Assembly: GCF_014193655.1 (NCBI RefSeq)
Contig: NZ_JACHZQ010000007.1
Location: 62,001-126,000, forward strand
Length of the DNA: 64,000 nt
Direction of reading: 5' to 3'
Source of the DNA: Rhizobium sp. BK313
GTDB lineage: Bacteria; Pseudomonadota; Alphaproteobacteria; Rhizobiales; Rhizobiaceae
Numbering within the stretch: the first letter of the stretch is position 1; each line of letters begins with the position of its first letter. A program made the position numbers and the translations under genes. A model generated the notes under the pieces. That model was given only the letters and a program-made list of their open reading frames with translations. It was not told the DNA's origin and did no database searches. Positions 1 through 8,554 of the stretch are shown here, piece after piece.

Positions 1-7
1 CCGTGTC

Positions 8-1021
8 ATGACAAATGGCGGTGTAAAATGGGGCCTGATCGGCGCAAGCACGATCGCCCGTGAATGGATGATCGGCGCCATTCGCGCAACCGGCGGCGAC
101 GTCATCTCTGTAATGAGCAGGGACGCAGAGCGTGGCCACGCCTATGCGGCTGAGAATAATATTGCCAAATCGGTGACGGATGTCGCCGATCTCGTCAACG
201 ATCCGGATGTCGATGCCGTCTATATCTCGACGACCAACGAAATGCACCGGGACCAGACCTTGGCGGCGGTCAAGGCCGGCAAGCATGTGCTTTGCGAAAA
301 GCCGCTGGCGCTGACGCTCGAAGATGCGCGGCTTATGGTGCACGCTGCGAAGGGGGCTGGCGTGGTCATGGGCACCAACCATCACCTGCGCAATGCGGCC
401 AGCCACCGCGCGATGCGGGAGGCAATCGCCGCCGGGCGGATCGGCAAGCCGCTGAGCGCCCGCGTTTTCCATGCCGTCTATCTGCCGCCGCATTTGCAGG
501 GCTGGCGGCTGGACAAGCCTCAGGCAGGTGGCGGCGTCATTCTCGATATCACCGTTCATGACGCCGACACACTGCGCTTCGTGCTGAACGACGATCCGGT
601 GGAAGCGATCGCCCTCGGCCAGAGCGGCGGTATGAGCAAGGCCGGACTGGAGGATGCCGTCATGGGCGCTTTGCGCTTCAAATCCGGCCTCATTGCGCAG
701 TTTCACGACGGCTTCACCACGAAATATGCGGAGACCGGCTTCGAGGTACACGGCACGGATGGATCGCTGATTGGCCGCAATGTAATGACGCAACAGCCCG
801 TCGGTCATGTCTTCCTGCGCAACAGGGATGGTGAGACGGAGCTACCGCTCCATCACCACAATCTCTACGAGACGGCGCTTGCCGCCTTTCATGCCGCGAT
901 CGAAGGCCGGGGAAAACCGTCAGCCACTGGCGAAGACGGCGTCTGGTCGTTGGCGGCGGGTCTTGCCGTCGTCAAGTCGGCTGCCACCGGCGAAGCCGCC
1001 AAGATCGAACCCGGACTTTGA
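8..1021 (+). CDS. Gfo/Idh/MocA family NAD(P)-dependent oxidoreductase
   Basis: This 337-residue protein looks like a complete Gfo/Idh/MocA dehydrogenase, a family that oxidises or reduces sugars, inositols and sugar derivatives with NAD(P) in the cytoplasm. The N-terminus has a Rossmann-type glycine motif (GLIGASTIA, about residues 9-17). The family's EKP motif is at residues 97-99, with Lys98 as the expected catalytic lysine, and an Asp180...His184 pair (DITVHDAD) matches the usual active-site D-x3-H. The ATG lies only 7 bases into the window, so the ribosome binding site is cut off and upstream partners cannot be seen. The stop codon meets the next gene, which suggests co-transcription with the CoA-transferase, hydratase and aldehyde dehydrogenase. 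The substrate cannot be told from sequence. Confidence 0.85.
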   Translation: MTNGGVKWGLIGASTIAREWMIGAIRATGGDVISVMSRDAERGHAYAAENNIAKSVTDVADLVNDPDVDAVYISTTNEMHRDQTLAAVKAGKHVLCEKPLALTLEDARLMVHAAKGAGVVMGTNHHLRNAASHRAMREAIAAGRIGKPLSARVFHAVYLPPHLQGWRLDKPQAGGGVILDITVHDADTLRFVLNDDPVEAIALGQSGGMSKAGLEDAVMGALRFKSGLIAQFHDGFTTKYAETGFEVHGTDGSLIGRNVMTQQPVGHVFLRNRDGETELPLHHHNLYETALAAFHAAIEGRGKPSATGEDGVWSLAAGLAVVKSAATGEAAKIEPGL

Positions 1022-1029
1022 GCGTCGCG

Positions 1030-2643
1030 ATGAACAAGCACATCACTCCCGCCGAGGCGGCCGCCTTGATCCCTGACGGCGCCATTGTCTCAGTCTCGTC
1101 CTCGAGCGGTCTCGGCTGCCCGGACCTGATGCTGAAGGCGATCGGTGAGCGTTTCGACGCGACGGGCCATCCGCGTGACCTAACGACGCTGCATCCGATC
1201 GCCGCGGGCGACATGAGCGGCATCAAGGGTGTCGATCATATCGCCAAGAAAGGTCTGCTGAAAAAGATCATCGGCGGCTCCTATCCCTCCGGTCCGTCGA
1301 GTTCCGAACCGCCGCAGATCTGGCAAATGATCGGCGGCAACGAGGTCGCGGCCTATAACATTCCCTCGGGCATTCTCTTCGACATGCATCGCGAGGCAGC
1401 CGCCAAGCGCCCCGGCGTGCTGACCAAGGTCGGTCTCGATACCTTCGTCGACCCGGAACGCCAGGGTTGTGCGATGAATACGGCAGCCGAGGCTGAACCG
1501 GTGGTGAAGCGAATCCGGTTCGAGGATGAAGACTGGCTTTATTTCAAGGCGATCGCGCCGCAGGTGGCGATCATCCGGGCAACGACCGCCGATGAGCGCG
1601 GCAATCTCACCTATGAGCATGAAGGCGCGTATCTCGGCGGGCTCGACCAGGCGCTCGCCGCCCGGAACAATGGCGGCATCGTCATCGCCCAGGTCAAGCG
1701 CCTTGCCAAGGAAGGTTCGCTGAAACCGCATGACGTGCGCATTCCCGGTGTTCTGGTCGACTACATCATCGTCGATCCGGATCAGAAACAGACGACACAG
1801 ACCCTTTATGATCCGGCGATCTCGGGTGAGATCTTTCGTCCGCTCGATAGCTTCCGCGTGCCGGAATTCAATATCCAGAAGGTCATCGCCCGGCGGGTGG
1901 CACAGGAGCTGCAATCCGGCAGCGCCGTCAATCTTGGCTTCGGCATTTCTGCCAATGTGCCGCGCATCCTGATGGAAGAGGGGTTGCATGGCGCCGTCAC
2001 CTGGGTGATCGAGCAAGGGGCGGTCGGTGGCGTACCGCTGCTCGATTTTGCCTTCGGCTGCGCATCCAATGCTGACGCCTTCATGCCGTCGCCCTATCAG
2101 TTCACCTATTTCCAGGGTGCCGGTTTCGACGCTTCGCTTCTCTCCTTCCTGGAGATCGGCCGCGACGGCTCGGTCAATGTTTCCAAGCTCAGCTTCCGGC
2201 CGCATGTAACGGCCGGCGCCGGCGGCTTCGTCGATATCACGGCACGGGCGAAGAAGATCGTCTTCTCCGGAATGTTCAATGCCGGCGCGAAGCTCGCGGT
2301 CGAAAACGCCCGACTTGTGATCGAGAAGGAAGGCAAACTGAAGAAGCTGGTGAATGCTGTCGAGCACGTCACCTTCTCCGGGCCGCGCGGCATCGCACAG
2401 GGACAGGATATCACCTATGTCACCGAACGCTGCGTGATGAAGCTGACGCCGGAAGGATTGTTGCTGACCGAGATTGCACCCGGCGTCGATTTGGAAACGC
2501 ATATTCTTGATCAGTCGGAATTCCCGCTGCTCGTCTCTGACCGGCTGAAGGTGATGGATGCGGCTTTGTTCCATGAAGCGCCTGTTGGCCTGACCCTGCC
2601 CGCCAAGGCCAAGCGCGTTCTGGAAGGAGCGCGCCATGGGTGA
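1030..2643 (+). CDS. Acyl-CoA:carboxylate CoA-transferase (YdiF/propionate CoA-transferase type)
   Basis: The protein is about 537 residues, the length of single-chain family I CoA-transferases in which the alpha and beta halves are fused. These enzymes move CoA between an acyl-CoA and a short carboxylate. The catalytic glutamate motif E-x-G-x-x-G-G is present as EQGAVGG, with Glu328 counted from the ATG at 1030. The N-terminal half has the expected glycine-rich CoA-binding stretch (SSSSGLG). A TTG at 1018 overlapping the previous stop is an alternative start; ATG 1030 was preferred because the protein then begins MNKHITPAEAAALIPDG, like its relatives. It overlaps the following hydratase gene by 8 bases, so the two are probably translationally coupled. 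The natural acyl group is unknown. Confidence 0.85.
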   Translation: MNKHITPAEAAALIPDGAIVSVSSSSGLGCPDLMLKAIGERFDATGHPRDLTTLHPIAAGDMSGIKGVDHIAKKGLLKKIIGGSYPSGPSSSEPPQIWQMIGGNEVAAYNIPSGILFDMHREAAAKRPGVLTKVGLDTFVDPERQGCAMNTAAEAEPVVKRIRFEDEDWLYFKAIAPQVAIIRATTADERGNLTYEHEGAYLGGLDQALAARNNGGIVIAQVKRLAKEGSLKPHDVRIPGVLVDYIIVDPDQKQTTQTLYDPAISGEIFRPLDSFRVPEFNIQKVIARRVAQELQSGSAVNLGFGISANVPRILMEEGLHGAVTWVIEQGAVGGVPLLDFAFGCASNADAFMPSPYQFTYFQGAGFDASLLSFLEIGRDGSVNVSKLSFRPHVTAGAGGFVDITARAKKIVFSGMFNAGAKLAVENARLVIEKEGKLKKLVNAVEHVTFSGPRGIAQGQDITYVTERCVMKLTPEGLLLTEIAPGVDLETHILDQSEFPLLVSDRLKVMDAALFHEAPVGLTLPAKAKRVLEGARHG

Positions 2644-3409
2644 GGTCAAGGTTTCCGTTGAAGGTTTCGTCGCGACGATCACTGTCTCGCGGCCGGAGAA
2701 GCTCAACGCCTTCGATATTGATATGCTGAAGGCGCTGGCGGTTGCCTGTGACGAAGTGGAGGCGAACGGCTCCGTGCGTGTCGCGATCCTCACCGGCGAG
2801 GGCAAGGCCTTTTCGGCTGGCGGCGACATCAAAGCCTGGGGCGGTATGGCGGCCAATGAGTTCGGTCATGCCTGGGTGCGCTTCGGCCACCGCGTCTTCG
2901 AGCGGCTGGCAACGCTCCGCATGCCGGTGATCGCCGCATTGAATGGTCATGCGCTCGGCGGCGGGCTGGAACTGGCGGCCGCGGCCGATATCCGCATTGC
3001 GGAAAGCCAGATCAGGATCGGCCTTCCGGAAACCAGCCTCGGCATGGTGCCGGGCTGGTCTGGTACGCAACGGCTTACCAAACGGTTTGGCGCGCAGATC
3101 GTGCGGCGCATGGTGTTGGGCGGCGAGATGTTTTCCGCAGAGGAGGCGCGCGGCTATGGTCTTGTGGATGCCGTCGTCGAAACGGGAACGGTGCTTACCG
3201 CCGCCAGGGACTATGCTGCGCGCATCGCTACGCGCGGACCGGCGGCGCTGGAGATTGCGAAGCTGATGGTTGCTTCGGCCAATGGCGAAGACAACGGGTC
3301 TGCCGTCGAGGCGCTAGGATCGATCCTGGTTGCCAAGACCGGCGACCTCAAGGAGGGCGTTGCGGCCTTTGCCGGCAAACGCGCTGCCGAATTCAAGGGA
3401 GAATGGTGA
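2636..3409 (+). CDS. Enoyl-CoA hydratase/isomerase family protein
   Basis: This 257-residue crotonase-fold protein should act on an acyl-CoA in the cytoplasm. The oxyanion-hole segment AGGDIKAWGG is at about residues 61-70. Both glutamates of true hydratases can be identified: Glu112 in GGGLELA and Glu132 in GLPETSLG, followed by the typical SGTQRL. This supports water addition rather than only isomerisation. The start is a well-spaced ATG after GGAAGGAG inside the end of the CoA-transferase gene. Neighbours suggest it processes a CoA ester made by the CoA-transferase, possibly from a branched or hydroxylated acid released from the sugar pathway; that is inference. Confidence 0.85.
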   Translation: MGEVKVSVEGFVATITVSRPEKLNAFDIDMLKALAVACDEVEANGSVRVAILTGEGKAFSAGGDIKAWGGMAANEFGHAWVRFGHRVFERLATLRMPVIAALNGHALGGGLELAAAADIRIAESQIRIGLPETSLGMVPGWSGTQRLTKRFGAQIVRRMVLGGEMFSAEEARGYGLVDAVVETGTVLTAARDYAARIATRGPAALEIAKLMVASANGEDNGSAVEALGSILVAKTGDLKEGVAAFAGKRAAEFKGEW

Positions 3410-4917
3410 TGACGGTCCTTGTGAAGCCACAGGCGCTTCCCGATGTGAAGATACGCGAATTCAAGATGCTGATCGACGGCAAATGGGTCGAAGGCGTCGA
3501 GACCGGCACGATCGAGCGTGTCGCGCCAAGCCATGGCGTCACCGTCAGCCGCTATAAATCCGCGACCAAGGACGATGTGCATCAAGCCATCGCGGCTGCG
3601 CGCAGGGCGTTCGACCAGGGTCCCTGGCCGCGTATGACTGCGGCGGAACGCTCAAACATCCTGCTAAAAGCTGCCGACATGATCTCGACGCGGGCCGAGG
3701 AACTCGCCTATCTCGATGCGATCGAGGCTGGCAAGCCGATCACGCAGGTGCGCGGCGAGATCGCCGGTTCCGCCGACATCTGGCGCTATGCGGCCGCCCT
3801 TGCGCGCGATCTGCACGGTGAAAGCTACAATACGCTCGGCGAGGGCACGATGGGCGTCGTGCTGCGCGAGGCGATCGGCGTTGTCTCGATCATCACGCCC
3901 TGGAATTTCCCATTCCTGATTGTCAGCCAGAAATTACCCTTTGCGCTTGCCGCCGGCTGCACGGCGGTCGTCAAGCCGTCCGAGCTGACGTCGGGTTCAA
4001 CGCTGGTGCTCGGTGAAATCCTGATGGAAGCCGGTGTGCCGGCCGGCGTCGTCAATATCCTCGTCGGCACGGGTGCCGATGTCGGTGCACCGATGACCGG
4101 GCATCCGGACGTCGACATGATCTCCTTCACCGGCTCGACCGGCGTTGGACGGCTGACGATGGCGAATGCGGCGCAGACGCTGAAGAAGGTTTCGCTCGAA
4201 CTCGGCGGCAAGAACCCGCAGATCGTCTTTCGCGACGCCAATCTCGATGAGTTCGTCGATGCGGCGGTGTTCGGTGCCTACTTCAACGCCGGCGAGTGCT
4301 GCAATGCCGGCTCGCGGCTGATCGTCCATCGCGATATCGCGGAGGATGTCACGGCGCGCATTGCCAGCCTGTCGGAAAAGGTGAAGGTCGGCGACCCGCT
4401 CGACCCCTCAACACAGGTCGGGGCAATCATCACCCCGCAGCACCTGCAGAAGATTCAGGGCTATGTTTCCGGCGCGGCAAAGAGTGGTGCGACCATAGCG
4501 CATGGCGGCAGCCAGATCGACTTCGGCTTCGGCCAGTACATGGCGCCGACCATCCTTGCCGACGTCAAACCGGACATGGCGGTGGCGAAGGAGGAGGTGT
4601 TCGGGCCTGTGCTTTCGGTGCTGACCTTTGATACGGTCGAGGACGCAATCCGTATCGCCAATTCCATCGACTACGGCCTTTCCGCCGGCGTCTGGAGCCG
4701 CGATTTCGATACGTGCATGACTATCGGGCGGCGGGTGCGGGCCGGCACGATCTGGATGAACACCTTCATGGACGGCGCCGCGGAACTGCCCTTCGGCGGC
4801 TATCGCCAATCAGGACTCGGGCGCGAGCTCGGCCGACATGCGGTGGAAGATTATACCGAGACCAAAACCCTCAACATGCATATTGGCCGACGTACCGGTT
4901 GGTGGATGCCGAGGTAG
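3409..4917 (+). CDS. NAD(P)-dependent aldehyde dehydrogenase
   Basis: This is a full-length aldehyde dehydrogenase of about 502 residues that would oxidise an aldehyde to an acid. The general-base glutamate lies in ELGGKNP (Glu264) and the nucleophilic cysteine in NAGECCNAGSR, where the second Cys (Cys298) fits the GQxCxAGSR pattern; note Glu in place of the usual Gln. The NAD-binding FTGSTGVG motif is also present. ATG 3409 overlaps the hydratase stop (TGATG) and is correctly spaced from AAGGGAG, so it is preferred over the in-frame ATG at 3403. It ends the 8-4917 operon. The nearby GMC oxidoreductases could make its aldehyde substrate. Confidence 0.9.
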   Translation: MTVLVKPQALPDVKIREFKMLIDGKWVEGVETGTIERVAPSHGVTVSRYKSATKDDVHQAIAAARRAFDQGPWPRMTAAERSNILLKAADMISTRAEELAYLDAIEAGKPITQVRGEIAGSADIWRYAAALARDLHGESYNTLGEGTMGVVLREAIGVVSIITPWNFPFLIVSQKLPFALAAGCTAVVKPSELTSGSTLVLGEILMEAGVPAGVVNILVGTGADVGAPMTGHPDVDMISFTGSTGVGRLTMANAAQTLKKVSLELGGKNPQIVFRDANLDEFVDAAVFGAYFNAGECCNAGSRLIVHRDIAEDVTARIASLSEKVKVGDPLDPSTQVGAIITPQHLQKIQGYVSGAAKSGATIAHGGSQIDFGFGQYMAPTILADVKPDMAVAKEEVFGPVLSVLTFDTVEDAIRIANSIDYGLSAGVWSRDFDTCMTIGRRVRAGTIWMNTFMDGAAELPFGGYRQSGLGRELGRHAVEDYTETKTLNMHIGRRTGWWMPR

Positions 4918-4978
4918 GACTAGATCGATGGCGGTTTGGGCGCGAATGGCACATCAGAACAGCGGCGCGGCGGCGATA

Positions 4979-6082
4979 TCAGCCCGTCGTCGCTGTGGGG
5001 AAGCCGATTTGTGGCGGCTGCAACAATTGCAGGTCGTCGGCTTCCGGATTGGCGATGCGCTTCAGCAAGATGCGGCCGAGCTGCTCGCCCGCCGCCGTGA
5101 GATCTTCGTAAATCGTGTCGACTTTCGGCTGGATCTGGCTGAGCAGCCGCGAGGTCTGCTTGGCAACGATATCGTAGTTCTTGCTCAAGATTTGCCCGAG
5201 ATCGCTCAAGGCGCTGATGGCGGCGAGCGCGGAAACCTCGCCCGGACAGATGAAACCATCGGGCGCATCCGATGCTTCGGCCCGGCGGCGAAAATGGTCG
5301 CGCACCATGTCGGCCGGCGAATCGAGGTTAATATTCTCCGGGATTTCATAGGCGATGCCGGCTTCGCGAACGGCAGTCATGAAACCATGCAGCATGTGTT
5401 GATGAAAGGTGAGGCGCTTCGGCGGCAAGATGATCGTCACCTTGCGCCGGCCCTTGGCGATCATCCGGCGTGTGGCCTCGTAGGCGAAAGCGAAATTGTC
5501 GTAGTCGACGAAGGGATGCGGCATCGAGAATTCGGTGCGCCCGTGGCAGACGAAGGGAAAACCGTGTTCCAGCAATCGGCGCACACGCGGGTCGAGCGGC
5601 TCGGTTCGCGAGAAGATCAGCCCGTCAGCGAGATTGTTGCGAAGAATGTAGTCGACCGCCTCGACGTTGCTGGTCGCCATGTAGTTGGGCATGACGATCA
5701 GATGATAGGGTGTCCTCTGCAGCGCCTTGGTGATGCCGTACATGATCGAGGTGCCGAAGCCCACCACTTCCTCGTGGGGATCGAGGAGGATGCTGATCAC
5801 ATTGGTACGCCCCGTCTTCAAACGCTGGGCGGCTCGATCGGGCATATAGCCGATGTCGCGGGCGACCTGATGCACCCGCTGCCGCGTCTCCAGCGAGATC
5901 TGCGGCGCGTCGCTCAACGCGCGCGATACCGTGGTCACAGCCAGGCCGGTCAATTTCGCAATGGTGCGCAAGGTCGGCTTGGCGCTTCGCGCTTTTGTCG
6001 CGGAGGAGGGTAGGTCGGTCAAACTCGCGGTCCCGTCTTGAGTAAGTCCGGGCAACTTATCGCGAGTAGAGGCTGCATACAA
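4979..6082 (-). CDS. LacI family transcriptional regulator
   Basis: The protein has a LacI-type helix-turn-helix (TLRTIAKLTGLAVTTVSRAL, about residues 37-56) and hinge, followed by a periplasmic-binding-protein-like effector domain of normal length. No ATG precedes the DNA-binding domain. TTG codons at 6082 and 6022 are the visible candidates, giving 367 or 347 residues, so the start is uncertain. It is divergent from the CUT1 transporter operon. The shared region holds two copies of an AACGTTTTAAA element, one next to this gene and one over the transporter promoter. It is therefore most likely the local sugar-responsive repressor and may repress itself. It may also control the 8-4917 operon, but no copy of the element was found upstream of that operon because the window starts there. 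Confidence 0.88.
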   Translation of the reverse strand: MYAASTRDKLPGLTQDGTASLTDLPSSATKARSAKPTLRTIAKLTGLAVTTVSRALSDAPQISLETRQRVHQVARDIGYMPDRAAQRLKTGRTNVISILLDPHEEVVGFGTSIMYGITKALQRTPYHLIVMPNYMATSNVEAVDYILRNNLADGLIFSRTEPLDPRVRRLLEHGFPFVCHGRTEFSMPHPFVDYDNFAFAYEATRRMIAKGRRKVTIILPPKRLTFHQHMLHGFMTAVREAGIAYEIPENINLDSPADMVRDHFRRRAEASDAPDGFICPGEVSALAAISALSDLGQILSKNYDIVAKQTSRLLSQIQPKVDTIYEDLTAAGEQLGRILLKRIANPEADDLQLLQPPQIGFPTATTG

Positions 6083-6090
6083 TCCACGAA

Positions 6091-6106
6091 TGAAAACGTT
6101 TTAAAT
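6091..6106. promoter_or_regulatory. Putative LacI-family operator 1
   Basis: A near-palindrome with a central CG (TGAAAACGTTTTAA, one mismatched pair) just upstream of the LacI-type gene. It shares the 11-mer AACGTTTTAAA with the second site at 6215-6225. LacI-family operators are typically CG-centred palindromes of this kind. The position suggests autoregulation. Confidence 0.6.
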
Positions 6107-6196
6107 CGGGCATAGCTCACCGGAGGCCGAGGGAAAACAGCGCAACATACCTGATTTAAAGGGGTTTTTATGCAGATCAGTAGTTGAACTGAACTC

Positions 6197-6226
6197 TTGA
6201 CACGGCCGATTTATAACGTTTTAAAC
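6197..6226 (+). promoter_or_regulatory. Promoter of the CUT1 operon with overlapping LacI-family operator 2
   Basis: A perfect -35 hexamer TTGACA (6197-6202) is followed after 17 bases by an A/T-rich -10 candidate TTTAAA (6220-6225). The second operator (TTATAACGTTTTAA, 6211-6224, one mismatched pair) covers the spacer and -10, so a bound repressor would block RNA polymerase. A leader of about 110 bases precedes the binding-protein gene; no riboswitch was recognised in it. Confidence 0.6.
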
Positions 6227-6340
6227 TTGTGTATGACCGTGGGAGGTCATGATGCGTTTGTTCTTTGCAGGGAGTGAAGAACAGGGGGAAGCAGCAGGAG
6301 GAGGTCTTGCTGCTCAACTATCTAAAACCGGGAGGAAAAT

Positions 6341-7591
6341 ATGCGTAAATTGATGACATCGGTGGCTGCGGCTGCCCTTTTGATGACGGGTACCGTGACC
6401 GTGGCGCACGCCGCCGAAAGCGTCGAAGTCCTGCATTGGTGGACCTCGGGCGGCGAGGCGGCGGCGTTGGAAGTCCTGAAGAAGGACTTGGAATCGAAGG
6501 GCATAAGCTGGGTCGACATGCCGGTCGCAGGCGGTGGCGGCACCGAGGCCATGACCGTGCTGCGCGCACGCGTCACCGGCGGCAACCCGCCGACCGCCGT
6601 GCAGATGCTCGGCTTCGACATTCTCGACTGGGCCAAGGAAGGCTCGCTCGGCAATCTCGATGCGGTCGCCAATAAGGAAGGTTGGGACAATGTGGTCCCG
6701 ACGGCCCTGCAGAAGTTCTCCAAATATGACGGCCACTGGATCGCCGCTCCCGTAAACGTCCACTCCACCAACTGGGTGTGGATCAACAAGGAAGCGCTCG
6801 ACAAGGCCGGCGGCAAGGCACCGGCGAACTGGGACGAGCTGATTGTACTGCTCGACAACTTCAAGAAGCAGGGCATCACGCCGATCGCCCATGGCGGCCA
6901 GCCCTGGCAGGATGCGACGATCTTCGACGCCGTCGTACTCTCGCTCGGCAACGACTTCTACAAGAAGGCTTTCATCGATCTCGATCCCGATACGCTCGGC
7001 AGCCCGAAGATGAAGGAAGCCTTCGACCGCATGACGAAGCTGCGCTCCTATGTCGACGATAACTTCTCAGGCCGCGATTGGAACCTTGCCTCGGGCATGG
7101 TCATCGAAAACAAGGCCGGCCTGCAATTTATGGGCGATTGGGCCAAGGGCGAATTCCTGAAGGCGAAGAAGGTGCCCGGCAAGGATTTCGTCTGCATCCG
7201 CTTCCCGGGAACACAGGGCTCGGTAACCTTCAACTCCGACCAGTTCGCAATGTTCAAGGTCTCCGCCGACAAGATTCCGGCGCAGATGCAGATGGCGTCA
7301 TCGATCGAAAGCCCGACCTTCCAATCGGCCTTCAACGTCGTCAAGGGCTCGGTTCCGGCCCGCACCGACGTTCCCGACACCGCTTTCGACGATTGCGGCA
7401 AGAAGGCGATCAAGGATCTGGCTGAAGCCAACAAGAACGGCACCCTGATGGGCTCCATGGCTCATGGCCATGCCAATCCGGCCGCCGTCAAAAACGCGAT
7501 CTACGACGTCGTGACCCGCGAATTCAACGGCGATCTTTCGTCGGATGATGCGGTCAAGGAACTCGCCTCGGCGGTCGCTGCTGCAAAGTAG
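6341..7591 (+). CDS. Sugar ABC transporter, periplasmic substrate-binding protein (CUT1)
   Basis: This 416-residue protein starts with a clear secretion signal (MRKLMTSVAAAALLMTGTV..., probable cut after AHA at residue 24) and continues as a family 1 extracellular solute-binding protein. The start of the mature chain (VEVLHWWTSGGEAAAL) and the VTGGNPPTAVQ segment resemble the glucose/mannose-binding type of CUT1 receptors. A good ribosome binding site (GGGAGGAAAAT) precedes the ATG. It is the first gene of a five-gene or longer unit: receptor, two permeases, ATPase, GMC oxidoreductase. The sugar could be a hexose or a related polyol, but sequence alone does not decide. Confidence 0.9.
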   Translation: MRKLMTSVAAAALLMTGTVTVAHAAESVEVLHWWTSGGEAAALEVLKKDLESKGISWVDMPVAGGGGTEAMTVLRARVTGGNPPTAVQMLGFDILDWAKEGSLGNLDAVANKEGWDNVVPTALQKFSKYDGHWIAAPVNVHSTNWVWINKEALDKAGGKAPANWDELIVLLDNFKKQGITPIAHGGQPWQDATIFDAVVLSLGNDFYKKAFIDLDPDTLGSPKMKEAFDRMTKLRSYVDDNFSGRDWNLASGMVIENKAGLQFMGDWAKGEFLKAKKVPGKDFVCIRFPGTQGSVTFNSDQFAMFKVSADKIPAQMQMASSIESPTFQSAFNVVKGSVPARTDVPDTAFDDCGKKAIKDLAEANKNGTLMGSMAHGHANPAAVKNAIYDVVTREFNGDLSSDDAVKELASAVAAAK

Positions 7592-7672
7592 TGCAGTATT
7601 CGTCCGGAGCTCGCGAGAAGTGGGCTCCGGACCTCGAATTCAATCGCATCTCGCCAACGTTGGTGTTCGACC

Positions 7673-8554
7673 ATGAACAGTCGCAGCCGAGTGCAGGAGC
7701 TATTACCCAAGCTGGTGCTGGCCCCGAGCTTCGTCATCATCCTGATCTTCGTATATGGCTTCATCGCCTATACCGGCTTTCTGTCACTGACCGACAGCAA
7801 GATGCTGCCGTCCTACAACATCATCGGCTTTGCCAACTACAGCAAGCTCTGGGCGCTGCCGCATTGGTGGCGGGCGATCACCAATCTCGGCATCTTCGCC
7901 TCGTTCTATATCGTCATCTGCTCGGTGCTCGGCCTCGCTTTGGCGATCCTGCTCGACCAGAAGATCCGCGCCGAAGGACTGCTGAGGCCGATCTATCTCT
8001 ATCCGATGGCGCTGTCCTTCATCGTCACGGGGACGGCGTGGAAATGGTTTCTCGATCCCGGCATTGGGCTTGAGAACACCATGCATCTCTGGGGGTGGGA
8101 CAGTTTTTCCTTTACCTGGATCAAGGATTCGAAAATGGCGATTTATTGTGTCGTCATTGCCGCCGTCTGGCAGTCCTCGGGCTTCGTCATGGCGATGTTC
8201 CTCGCCGGCCTTCGCGGCGTCGATAACGAGATCATCAAAGCGGCGCAGATCGACGGCGCTTCGGCCGTCACCACCTACCGCCGCATCATCATCCCGCTGA
8301 TGCGGCCGGTGTTCCTCTCGGCTTTCGTCGTGCTCGCGCATCTTGCCATCAAGGCCTATGACCTGATCATCGCGCTGACCGGCGGCGGGCCGGGGCAAGC
8401 GACCGAACTGCCGGCGACCTTCATGTATTCCTACACGTTCACGCGCAACCTGATGGGCATCGGCGCCTCGTCGGCGATCATCATGCTGGCGATGATCTTC
8501 GCCATCATCATCCCCTATCTCTATTCGGAAATCGGCGGAGGGAAACGCACGTGA
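7673..8554 (+). CDS. Sugar ABC transporter permease (MalF type)
   Basis: A 293-residue inner-membrane protein with about six hydrophobic segments and the binding-protein-dependent permease loop (KAAQIDGASAVTTYRRIIIPLM) that docks the ATPase. It starts 81 bases after the receptor gene with no strong ribosome binding site, and its end overlaps the GTG of the next permease by 4 bases. With the second permease it should form the heterodimeric channel of the CUT1 importer. Confidence 0.92.
   Translation: MNSRSRVQELLPKLVLAPSFVIILIFVYGFIAYTGFLSLTDSKMLPSYNIIGFANYSKLWALPHWWRAITNLGIFASFYIVICSVLGLALAILLDQKIRAEGLLRPIYLYPMALSFIVTGTAWKWFLDPGIGLENTMHLWGWDSFSFTWIKDSKMAIYCVVIAAVWQSSGFVMAMFLAGLRGVDNEIIKAAQIDGASAVTTYRRIIIPLMRPVFLSAFVVLAHLAIKAYDLIIALTGGGPGQATELPATFMYSYTFTRNLMGIGASSAIIMLAMIFAIIIPYLYSEIGGGKRT

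Noticed and set aside
1180..2856. 558-residue open frame on the minus strand opposite the CoA-transferase
   Set aside because: No family resemblance; composition is that of a GC-rich antisense shadow, while the + strand frame has intact CoA-transferase motifs.
4838..6013. 391-residue + strand frame opposite the LacI gene
   Set aside because: The minus-strand protein has a clear LacI helix-turn-helix; the + frame overlaps the aldehyde dehydrogenase end and has no recognisable domain.
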